64,000 nucleotides of DNA, taken from Chamaecrista fasciculata. Taxonomy: Eukaryota > Streptophyta > Magnoliopsida > Fabales > Fabaceae. A model generated the notes under the pieces. The model did no database searches. It was not told the origin of the DNA and saw only the letters and a program-made list of their open reading frames with translations. The DNA lies in NCBI GenBank assembly GCA_003254925.1, contig QANZ01041554.1:60945-124944 (forward strand), in the 5' to 3' direction. Each line of letters begins with the position of its first letter. Within the stretch, counting starts at the first letter, position 1. Shown in pieces: positions 34,515 to 44,727 of this stretch. The position numbers were made by a program, and so were the translations under genes.

Positions 34515-36068
34515 GGGTGCCTTTGGATGTTCTTTTTTTCTTTTTTTNTTTTATAATATTTACATGTATTATATTTAAAATTAAATAATAAATATGGGAA
34601 TGAGGAGCGATGAACAATTGAACAGGACGTGGGGCTGGACATTCATTTTGAGTTGAAAACTTGAAAATAAACGTGAGTGAATTGTTTTTTATTTTGTTTC
34701 TATTTGTTTTGATAGATTATATTTGAAATAAATGAGGACGTGAGATGAACAATTGAACAGGACGTGGGTGATTTGTTTCATTTTGTTTTTATTTATTTTA
34801 ATAGATTATATTTGAAATCATTTATTTTCTACTATAGTTTTAAATGACCGACTACTAGAAAGCTCCTTCGACATATAATATAGTATAGATATAGATGTAT
34901 GTATAGTGGATAACAACTCAATTTTGGTTCAAGTTAACAATCTTTAGCGTGTGGCTTAGTGGTCATAACATATATGCACAAAACATACGAGACTGGGTTC
35001 GAATTCCCTTGGGCATGTTGCAACTATTTTTTTTTTGTTTTTTTTCAGTATATGGGTAATATTTTTTGTTCTCTCATTCGACAACGAAAATTACAGATCA
35101 GTCCAACTTTAATAATATTTTTTTAGTGTAATAAGATCCCAAGGTAATATTTTTGGTGGTGTGAAAATTTTTATAACCATATTTCAAAAACATTAATGAG
35201 AAAAAATATATTTTTGCTAGTGTGAGAATTTAATTACAGTTTGGTCCCTACTCTAACACATATACGAGTAATTTTTTTGTGGTGAAAAAATAAAAAAAAT
35301 CAATATAAGAAAAAAATTATAATTCTCGAATCTCAAAACTTTCCAGTTTGGTCACTCTTCCCGTATATATATGGATAATATTTTTTGTACTATATACTAT
35401 TGTGAAAAATGTATAATTCATATAAAAAAAGTATACATATTGGTCCATCATTCAGTATATATATGACTAATATTTTTGGTTCTGCAACTACTGAAGAACA
35501 AAATTTAGAAAAATACATAATTTATACCCCAGAAAATATACATTTTGGTCCCTCCTCTATTATATACATGGGTAATATTTTTTGTAATATCAAAATTTTA
35601 AAATAAAATTAAAAGATAGTAAACAGGAAAAATATATAATCTAGTCCCCAAAAATTTACAATTCAGTACTCAAAAATTACATTTTGGTCCCACATTCACA
35701 CCTTCATCCTCCTTTACCTTACCACTCCAAAAATCTCATTTATTAACTTCTCCTTTAGCACAAATTTTGAAGCAATCATTACATCATACTACTTTATTAA
35801 CACCAAAATAACACTCCTTTATTCTTCTTTATTTTTACCATTTTTACCTCTATACAAATTTAAAATACCAATACAATTATTTCAACCCACCACAATCATT
35901 ACATACCCTTTACAATAATTTCATATCATAATTCCTCCTTTATCTCTCATTTTCCCAAACAAAATTTACTGAAAACCTCCTTTATAACACAAATCCTTTA
36001 CCTCTCCTTTATTACTTCCCACATTCCTTTATCCTCCTTTACCTTAACTTCCCAATCCAAACGCACCC
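34515..36068. mobile_element. PIF/Harbinger-like non-autonomous element with TTA target duplication
   Basis: Terminal inverted repeats GGGTGCCTTTGGATG (left) and the complement of CCAATCCAAACGCACCC (right) are flanked by TTA at 34512-34514 and 36069-36071. The 3-bp TTA duplication fits PIF/Harbinger. The interior is AT-rich and has a degenerate repeat of the phrase gggtaatattttttgt followed by ttggtccc at about 35050, 35150, 35270, 35380, 35470 and 35570. A single N occurs at 34548. No transposase frame. Confidence 0.65.
34944..35045 (+). mobile_element. tRNA-derived SINE-like insertion
   Basis: Internal RNA polymerase III promoter boxes: box A-like GTGGCTTAGTGG at 34951-34962 and box B GGTTCGAATTCC at 34996-35007, the spacing of a tRNA. 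A T-rich tract follows. The cloverleaf is not complete (no acceptor stem seen), so it is a SINE head, not a tRNA gene. Confidence 0.55.
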
Positions 36069-36655
36069 TTATTTTGGATTAATATGTGATTAGTTAAGAA
36101 CTTTGTTAAAAGAAATTTTGAAAGAAGAGGAGATATTTGTAAAAATAGAAACCATGTCAGCACTTTCTGTTAAATCTTGACGGAAAGTGACCACAAGGTA
36201 CCAAAGTGATAACGGAGCAAACTTAAAGATAGTCAAATGTCAAGTTTTTGCCTTTTAGGATATTAAGGTGGAACCGACCCTAACCACAAGGTACCAAAAT
36301 ATATTTTATCTAATGTTTTTATAGTGCCACTCAGTGTATAAAAATAATAAGTAATGTAATCACCAGATGTTGCCACTTATTATATTTTAACAATAATTAT
36401 ATGATATAATTATATGGTATAAGCTCAATCATTCATGCAATCTAACCATTCATTCAAAAAGCCTATCTATTTTTTTTTTGAAAAAAGAATCATTAATATT
36501 ATGTAACAATGTATTATATTAATAGAAAATGAGACTCTTCAAAATAAATAATAATTAAAATTTACAGAAAAACTAAATAATTCTGAAGACCTAAATCAAC
36601 ATCACATCTAAATTTTAAATGATATATTAATAGTGAAATTTTGATAAACTAGAAC

Positions 36656-37289
36656 CAGTGTTGTCAGAACTGGACCGGACCGGACGGTCCAACCGGTCTG
36701 ACCGCTAACTGAATGTGAAAGCAAGCGAGTTCGACTAAAATAACCAAACTGTCAGTTGGATCGGATTGAACCGGTTTTAACCGGACAAAACCGGTGAACC
36801 GGGGTCCAACCGCTGGACCGAACCGGTGGTCCAACTATTTTTTTTTTTACTTTTTTTTAAAATCTCAATTTTTTTTTGCTTATACTCTCTATTCATTCTC
36901 TTATTTGGTCCTCTTTCTTTATTTTGTGTTGAACTTGAAATTTGAGGGTCGAAATGTTGAATTTAATTAATTATTATGAATTTATGACTTATTGGATCTT
37001 GTTTAAGATGCATCAAGTCCATTCGCTTGCTTGAAAAAATACATTTAATCTATAATCTTTAGTAGTGGAGAGAAAAACTATATTATTTAGATGAAGAAAT
37101 GTATTTAGTAATAAATTAAATGCATCTCTTAAACCACAAACAAAAAATATATAGTATTTATATTTAATATATTAAAAATAATTATTTATTGGGTCATCCG
37201 GTTCGACTGACGATTCAACCGATTAAACCAATCAAACCGTGAACCGATTGCTTGTCCGAGTCTCTATCCCGTTCGGTTCTGACAACACT
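36656..37289. mobile_element. Mutator-like MITE with 9-bp target duplication
   Basis: The element has inverted ends (CAGTGTTGTCAGAACTGGAC and the complement of GTTCGGTTCTGACAACACT) and is flanked by AACTAGAAC at 36647-36655 and 37290-37298. The ends are rich in CCGGTT repeats. No ORF. A related copy lies at 43403-43955. Confidence 0.8.
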
Positions 37290-37510
37290 AACTAGAACAC
37301 ATAATTGCCCACTAGAGCATTTTAAGTGAAGTATCTATAATTTGAATTATATTTATTTTTTGGTAAGTATAATTGGAATTATATTTAGTTATATAGGTTG
37401 TGGTTTAAACTGTTATATATTCTTAACATCTAAAGACTAACTTGGACATTAAAGTCTGTGTAAGTTCCATTCCACTTCTAAAGTCACCATTATAGGTGTT
37501 TAGAGAGTTA

Positions 37511-38428
37511 AGCCCAGTTAGTTTGTGCTCTGATTATAATCTGCTTTGATTATAATCGTAATAAGCATGTTTGTTTGCGTTTATTTTCTGATCAAATTAT
37601 AATCTTGATTTTTTTATAATCAAACACACCCAATTACACTTATACCCCTATATATACTTATAATTACCTATACTCTAATACATTCAATCACACATCACAA
37701 GGCTAAAATAGTAATTTACCTGAAATGGTCGACCGATTTTGTCAACGGTGGATCGAATATCGACCTGAGAAAGATATCAGGCCCGACGTTCTGTCCACCG
37801 ATTCAAAAAATGGTCGACCAAATTTCAACCTGAGAATGCTATCAGGCCCGACGTTCGGTCCACCGATGCAAAAAATGGTCGACCAAATACCTGAAATGAG
37901 CCACATTGAAATTTTTTTTCGGGTCTGGAGTGTTTTTTTACATTCTCTCTCATCTTGTGCCAAACGGTGGACCATTTTTTTGATAGTCCACGGAATGTCG
38001 GGGCTTGATTACTACACTTTAGTCCTTTTGGTCCACCATTTCGGAGGCAAAAATAGAATGGTCGACCAAACGAAATAAACACCTCACAAGTTGCCTATGA
38101 TTATAATCATATTTTCACAATTCCCAAGGCAAACGGTGACAAAATCTGATTTTTTTTAAAAACAACAATCACATCCAATCACATCAACTCACATCTTACT
38201 TTTTCCTACTTTTTCCAACTTTTTCTTCCATTTCTACCTCTATACAATTTATCAATTTTCTTACCCTTCTATCTACCAACCACAATCATTATATACCCAT
38301 TTCAATAATTTCACACCAAATAATCAACTTTCATCCAAACACCAATACACAAATAATCAACTTTGATTATAATTATACTCTGATTATAATCAGAGCAGAT
38401 TTTATTATAAGCGCAAACGAACTGACCC
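37511..38428. mobile_element. PIF/Harbinger-like MITE with internal ~80-bp duplication
   Basis: The ends AGCCCAGTTAGTTTGTGC and the complement of GCGCAAACGAACTGACCC are flanked by TTA (37508-37510, 38429-38431). TGATTATAATC motifs crowd both ends. Inside, two copies of about 80 bases (37727-37808, 37809-37890) share atcaggcccgacgttc and gtccaccgat. The first 200 bases recur inverted at 40918-41129. Confidence 0.6.
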
Positions 38429-38769
38429 TTAAACTAGTTCAAAAAATCACCTAAAGATTTTTTTTTTATTTTATTATTATAGACTAAATGTAATGTTTTG
38501 ACTTTCTTTTTTTAATTTTTTCTGTCATGTGATATTATTTTGTTGTCGCAAAAAACTAAAAGCAAAATCCATTATCCAAAAAAAAATTAAAGCAAAATAA
38601 ATATCATATTAAATATCAAATTTGGATTATGAGAAAAGAAACTGTTTGCATGATTTTGAAAGGAAAAAAAATTAATCAAAGTCAGTCCTCACAAGTCACA
38701 AGTTTTGCTAGTAAACCCAATTTTGAGATTCTTTGTTGACCCGAAAACAGTGCTTTCTTTTTCTTCCAG

Positions 38770-39595
38770 TTAACAATTTCATTTGACTGAAATTTATACG
38801 ATTCAATGACTCAAATTTTCTGTACAACAGGACCATCTGAATTTTTTACATTGTGCATTATTTGGTCACCTGCATTACGATTCAATTCTTTCAATTGCAT
38901 TAATTAAGTCATTATTGGAGACATCACCCTCATCATCCTCCTCTTTAGGTTCAAGTTCAACCCAGCTAGAAGCACTTGGATTGTTTTGAATTTCACAAAT
39001 TGTTTTCTGCAATGATATTGTTTCATTGATTTCCTTACCAACATTGCTCAGTCTTCTTTTGTTTTTTTCTTTTTGCTTTATCAGAGATACTACTAGATTT
39101 AGGCAACCTTGGATCTGCTTCTTTAGCTGGTAATTTCAATTGGGGTTGTTCATCAATCCGTGAAGTAATTCCACTGCATGTTGTTGGATATTCAAGAGAA
39201 CATTGAGACATGGACATGTGTTTCTCACATTGTGAAGGGCAAGATGTCTTGGAGATACCATTTATCTGTCAAGTTAGCGAAAATGAATCTAAATTTACAC
39301 AATCTTTAGAATCATGGGATGATATAGAATTATGTGGGCTTTTGGTTGAGTTAACAATTCTTTAAATCATACAGACACCAACACTAGGTAAAAAAATTTC
39401 AAGTGACAATATCGTGGCTCTCCCTCTCATAAAAGCTTCACATATTTTGCATAAATGCACATATAGCATTCACCGCTTCACAGCTAACAAATCTTCAGAA
39501 AGCACTTAAAAAAACATTGTCATGAGAATTTCCATTTGAAATTGATCTTCAAATCCTCAAGTGCAAATTATTAATTAAGATCACCAAATGATCTT
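38770..39595 (-). pseudogene. Truncated duplicate of the 59254-61283 gene (exon 3 fragment and intron pieces)
   Basis: Nearly identical to parts of 60168-61590. The frame INGISKTSC...SLEYPTTCS, DEQPQLKLPAKEADPRLPKS follows exon 3 of the source gene, then shifts at SDKAKRKKQ, so it is broken. Compared with the source, about 55 bases are missing near 38877, and source positions about 60762-61315 (both upstream exons) are missing at about 39292. The 3' two thirds of the gene, including the poly-His part, are absent. Confidence 0.9.
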
Positions 39596-40007
39596 GATAA
39601 GTATCACTTAGTCATATATATCTTGCTAACTACCTTACATGTTGATAAACTCTGTTCCGGGGACGGGTAGGTTTGTGCTTGGAGGTCCAGAGCAAAACAA
39701 GAGAAATAGAGTAAAATAATAATCAATATAAAAAATAACAAAATTAGAGCAAATAATAGGAAACAGTCCATAGGATGATCTTCGTTTTCTCTCAATTTGG
39801 CGCACCGTTTCACCAAATGGCGTACCAATCCTTCTTCCCCATCTTCATTTTCTCTCAATTTGGCGTACCACTCCTACCTCACTTGTCTAGATTGGATATT
39901 TCTTCTTGCTCTTCGAATGGAACAATATCATCTTCAATGTCAAATCTTAAAGAAACTTACTTTAATTAACAACTTTTCAGGTCCAATCCCACTCTTCGGA
40001 TTTATTG

Positions 40008-40208
40008 ATGAATGCGTCTTCTTCGAAACAGAGAACTAAGCAATTAAAGTACAGAGGGGTTCAACGGCGGGAGTGGGGGCGGTGGGCGGCGGAGATTGAA
40101 GAGCAACATCCTCAAACTGAAACTAAGATTGAAATTGAAACTGAAACTGAGATTGAAATTGAAATTGAAACTGAAACTGATTATCTATTGTTATTTGCTA
40201 ACAGTTGA
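40008..40208 (+). pseudogene. Truncated AP2/ERF-domain fragment with repetitive tail
   Basis: ATG AAT GCG TCT opens a frame encoding KYRGVQRREWGRWAAEIEE, which matches the first third of an AP2/ERF DNA-binding domain (usual form YRGVRxRxWGKWAAEIRD). Instead of the rest of the domain the frame runs into about 20 residues of Glu-Thr-Glu-Ile repeats from a gaaattgaaact microsatellite and stops. The second and third strands and the helix are missing, so DNA binding is unlikely. Probably a captured gene fragment rather than a working regulator. Confidence 0.75.
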
Positions 40209-40456
40209 TTTTGAAGTTTAATTGACTCTACTTGCACTTTAATCTTGAATTGGTTTTCATTCTCAAATCTCAATCTCTCTCTACTCTGCACTCACTTTAA
40301 TTTGAGCGAAAAGAGAAGAATACAAGCAGCTTTTTTCGTTCATGACCTTCACCACTCTCATCTCTTCACTCTCTCTTCACCGGAAAAACCCAAACCCAAA
40401 TTCCAAACCCATAAACACAGAACCCAAATCTCTAATCTCTACTTTCTTTCGATGCT

Positions 40457-40671
40457 ATGAATCTTCGGCAACTCACCCTCTGGCTTCTAATCAAGGCCGG
40501 CAACGTCGTGTTCCTGATGACGAAGTTTACAACATCATTCCTGTTCACAACCTCCTCGCTGACCACCCTTCTCTTCGCTTCCTGTTCACAACGTCGTGTT
40601 CCCAAATTTCTGAATCTATCGTCAAACTCAAATCGTCGATGTGGGTCATCCTTCATCTTCTTCTTGAATGA
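40457..40671 (+). pseudogene. Callose synthase (glucan synthase-like) 5' fragment
   Basis: The frame encodes RRVPDDEVYNIIPVHNLLAD followed by HPSLRF, characteristic of the N-terminus of plant callose synthases of the GSL/CalS family, just before the conserved PEVRAAA part. Here the homology stops and unrelated sequence with stops follows. Sequence before it (about 40240-40456) looks like a 5' UTR. A possible original ATG at 40457 (MNLRQ) is out of frame with the conserved part, implying a one-base slip. Full-length proteins are near 1,800-1,900 aa, so this is a small remnant. Confidence 0.75.
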
Positions 40672-40917
40672 ATGAATGAACCCAGAACAGAGAAATCGAA
40701 AGAACAAATGTCTTTGAGTAGAAATTTACTTTTTAGTTCTTAAAAATGTCTTGAAATTACAGTTTGGTTCCTCTTTCTTTCAAATTGGGAGTCAAATGCA
40801 TAGAAAAATAATAACTAGGGTGTCAAAATGATATTTCAGTTCTAAATTATTTGGGCAAAATAACATTTTAGCCCAAACACATAAATGGATATTTACAAAC
40901 TGACCCAATTTTAAAGT

Positions 40918-41129
40918 AAATGACAATTTTGCCCTTTGTGATTGGGGATTGATTGTATTAGAGTATAGGTAATTATAGGTTTATGTATAGGGGTATAAGT
41001 GTAATTGAGTGTGTTTGATTATTAAAAAATCATGATTATAATTGAATCAGGAAAAAAAACATAAACGAACATGTTTATTATGATTATAATCAAAACAGAT
41101 TATAATCAAAACGGAAACGAACTGTCCTT
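40918..41129. repeat. Inverted copy of the left end of the 37511 MITE
   Basis: The reverse complement of this segment matches 37511-37729 almost base for base in stretches such as CACTTATACCCCTATA and AATTACCTATACTCTAATAC. The partner end of this second element is not found nearby. Together with 37511-38428 it brackets the gene-fragment cluster. Confidence 0.8.
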
Positions 41130-42160
41130 TTGCCTCATGCTTATGCGCCTCTTTTCTCTTCTCTCTTTCTTATGCCTCACTCACACATGTATCTTTATAG
41201 ATCTCCTCCCCTCTTCATGCACCTCCTATATGAAACTTATTCTAGACACCTCACACTTGCCCCATCCCATATCAATATTACATATAGATTAAATAGCCTT
41301 TAGTTGCTACTCTCCAACGTCTCCCTGCTTTGATTATAGCATTATATGATATTAATATTTATTTATTCTATTGCAACAGCCATATTTGAGTTATTTGCCT
41401 TAAATGCATATTAATACCTATATAATGCCTCATAACGTCTCATTTTCTCTCATGAAACGTGGAAAGGAGAAAAGATGAAGGAAAATGACATGTAAGCTAA
41501 AATATCAACTTGGTCCTTAGTTAGTTTATTTCCTTTCATAATAATCCCTATTTACTAATAAAGTTAGGATGATGGGATTTGAGCTCAATAGAACAATACT
41601 ATATTTACTAAATATAAATCCTTACCTTACTTACTTAAGTGATCGTGACTGAACACAAAGGAACCTTCACTTCAATCCTACCAAGCCACACCCTAGGACT
41701 ATTCCCGGGTAAGGAGGGAAGGGTCTCCCTTCCTTCACAACATTCTCAACCTTGTCTAAGTAAGGACATTGCGGAGAACACTTCTTATATTAATTAATTA
41801 ACTATAAAATAATAACCATATAGGAACACTCAGCCAAATCCCACTAACTTATTGATAACAACTCTAATAACCAATTATATAGAAAACTCACAAGTTTTGT
41901 CTTCAACACACACTACATTCTCTATTCATCGCATAATTTCTAACTAACTTAATCGTCGAAGTTCTTGTTGAGCTCTCGCTCCCGCATGGCCATGACTTTC
42001 TATTATTTTACAAGCATTCAAATGATTAACACCCCAGAAGTAATCATATGAACTTCATGAGTATGAGTGTTCTTTTTTAAAAAGAAGAAAAAGAAAAATG
42101 TATGTAGAGGACCATCAATTATTGAGTTGGATGGAGTAGATCTTGTAATATATAAAACGC
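41130..42160. other. Intergenic, nothing recognised
   Basis: Mixed AT-rich DNA with no supported exon. A GC-richer patch at 41690-41745 (cctaggactattcccgggta) stands out but has no recognised identity. Confidence 0.45.
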
Positions 42161-42164
42161 ATAA

Positions 42165-43090
42165 AACTCGTTGGTGCCCCTAACCTTATTGAGTTGGATG
42201 GATTAGATCTTCTCAATTATACCCTAACCTCTAATTCCATTAATTAGATTGACGGAAAAATTTTATGTGTCTCTTCACCACCGTCAGCAGCAGCAACAGC
42301 AACACCACCACCGCTGTCAGCAGCAGCACCATCGCCGCCGAGCTTTTCCGACGAGGTTCATTTTCTCCAGCGAAATACACGGCGACTCTGACGACTATGA
42401 AAACTCCTAATCCAAGGTTTTTTTTACCTCATGAGTTCAATGAAGACCTCCATTTTGCGAAAAAATGACTGGCAAGCCACCGAAAAATTGCACAATCACC
42501 GAAAATCATATTTCTGGTCATTTGTTCGCAAAACGCAGGCCTCCATTGAATTCGGGAGGTCAAAAAACCTTAGATTAGAAGTTTTCGTAGTCGCCGGTGC
42601 CGTCGTGTGTCTCGTCAGAAATTTCGCCGAAGAAGACGAATATTGTCGAAGAAGCTCAGCGACGACGGTGGCGGTGGTAGTGGTGAAGATGATGTTGAAT
42701 GAAGAAAAAGATGATGATAGTTTTAGATGTTTTTTTTTTATTTTTCATGTGAACTCTATTAAAAGTGTCTATTCGTTCCTTTTTTCTTACATTTTGATCC
42801 TATTATAAAATAGGAAATTTAGTTGAGGGACCAAAACAGAACTTTGACCAAACCTGAGGAACCAAAATAAGACTTTGGCAAAAAAAAAAAATTGACACAT
42901 CGACAACCATTAGCCCAGTCAGCTGACACATCAGCTTTTTCCGTCAACTTAATTAACAAAGTTAGAGGTTAAGGTATAATTGACAACAATGTGAAACGTT
43001 TGGGGCATAACTGACGCAAAATAAAACGTTTGGGGCATAACTGAAACTGACTCCAAATAGTCAGGGGCACTAACAAGTCTTTTACCTATA
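42165..43090. mobile_element. Foldback element with GC-rich, coding-like interior
   Basis: The left arm (about 42169-42262, GGTGCCCCTAACC, TAACCTCTAATTCCATTAAT) pairs with the right arm (about 42935-43080, which in complement reads TAACCTCTAACTTTGTTAAT and GTGCCCCTGAC). The interior (42265-42810) is much richer in GC than its flanks and has overlapping plus-strand frames (42265-42468: Ser/Thr/Asn-rich; 42431-42808). The composition suggests captured host sequence, as in Pack-type elements, but I recognise no protein. Confidence 0.5.
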
Positions 43091-43402
43091 TAATATGACA
43101 CTACCTTTTTAAAGAGAGTCGGATCTTCCGTAATTGGAGATTCATGTATTTCTTTATAGTTAAAGTAATTTGAGAGATAAAATTGCCAACTCGATAATTT
43201 TTCAAGAACCAAATAATTAGTTTACTAATTCTTTTAATGACTATACATCAATATCAAAGCATAATCTAAGAGTAGAAAATAGGACTCTAATCTTCCATTA
43301 TATTTTCCCAATAGATGTGTAATGTATGCATAATTGTTACATAAGTACATGTATGTATATTCTGTTTCAACTGCAAAAGAAACAAGAATAATATTAATTA
43401 TG

Positions 43403-43955
43403 GTTATCAAAATTGGACCATCCGGTTCAACCGGTTGGACCGTGAACCGGGCCCCAAGCCGGTCTGAGTCACGTCCAGAACCGGCAAAAATCAGATGGAA
43501 CCGGTGGTGAACCGGTTGAACCGTTATAATGTGAATTTTTAATTTTTTTGTCTTTTTTGATTTTTTTTTTGTCTTTTTCTATAATTATGGGTAAAATGTT
43601 AGAGAATGTTGATTATGAATCAAAATTTGATAGAGAAAGGTGATCATAAAATGTCATTTAATGACATTATATTGATGAATATTATAAAAATTGAGACTAT
43701 ACTTATATTATTGGAATTAGAACTTCATCATTTTTGAGCTTCTTTTATTATTTTTAATTAATTTATTTCCCAAACGGTTTTACCCACTATACTTATAGTA
43801 TTGGAATTAAAATTTTATCATTTTTGAGCTTTTTTTTTAATTTATTTATTTTCCAACGGTCCGACCCCGATTGAACCATTAAATCTTGAACCCCTTACTC
43901 AACCCTTACTCAACCGATTAAATATCCGGTCCTACTTTTAAAACCTTGATATTTA
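43403..43955. mobile_element. MITE related to 36656-37289
   Basis: GGTTATCAAAATTGGACCAT with CCGGTTCAACCGGTT repeats on the left; CGGTCCTACTTTTAAAACC on the right as the inverted partner. Same CCGGTT-rich style as the 36656 element, no ORF, decayed ends. Confidence 0.55.
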
Positions 43956-44727
43956 TAGAGATTTTGTAGAAGTCAAGCAGTACCTATGTAGTAAAAATGC
44001 AAGATTAATGGATATAGAGAATTGAAGTGCATCATGGGCCATATTTGTATCTCAGACCGCGCGCTAATTAAAATCCTTATGAAAATTAAAGGATATACTA
44101 AAGTTAGAGTGATTTACGAGATACGTAAAAATATTACAAGGTTCAACATGAAATATATATATATATATATATATATAGTAAATTAGTAAATTTATGTAAA
44201 AATCTCTGTAGAACCACTCAAAATCTTTGATCAAGAGCTATTCATTCCATGATTCCATGAACGAGAAGGAACTTCAGCTTTCATTTTACCAAACTTCTTG
44301 CAAAAGCAGAGTCCCATGAAATTTTTACATCTATTGTGTTTGAACTTTGAAGATAACGACATTTACATAGTATCGAAATGAATGCCATACTAAGCCTAAC
44401 CATATACAAAGATAATCAAGCACTAATTAATCAATAGTCCACACCATCAGTTATATGATTTTGTCCCATCAACAAGCTCTTTGCATAAATAACTTATATC
44501 CATAGGCACTCTAGAAAGATGCTTGCCATAAGCTTATAGAAAGTTTCGAGTTTCTGGGATCACACAAACACTGACATATAGCATTGATTTAGAATCCAAA
44601 GTCAACTCAGAAGCTAACTACTACACGTTATACTACAAGTTTAACTCAGAAGCTAACTAATACATGTTATAGTACAAGTTGGTTGGAAGAAATCAGATAT
44701 CTTAAGACATAGTGCCGATGAATGCTT
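43956..44727. other. 3' flank of ARP7
   Basis: AT-rich DNA with an (AT)n run at about 44155-44176. The 3' UTR of ARP7 should lie in the 400 or so bases below 44728. No exon or repeat is recognised otherwise. Confidence 0.5.

Larger units (their letters stand above)
33849..36310. mobile_element. Foldback element (outer), containing nested insertions
   Basis: The left end (33849-34000) and right end (36140-36310) are inverted copies: GGATAAAATACACTTTGGTA against the complement of TACCAAAATATATTTTATC, and CTTTCCGTCAGGATTTAACA against the complement of TGTTAAATCTTGACGGAAAG. Most of the interior is a PIF-like element (34515-36068). Related ends occur at 56430-56860. The target duplication is not clear. 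Confidence 0.7.

Noticed and set aside
34951-35007. Possible tRNA genes at 34951, 55521 and 63181
   Set aside because: Boxes A and B are present, but no acceptor stem or full cloverleaf can be drawn and each is followed by SINE-like or T-rich sequence.
37742-38078. Frames of 77-117 aa in the 37.7-38.1 kb repeat
   Set aside because: They appear on both strands because of an internal duplication in a MITE and show no protein family content.
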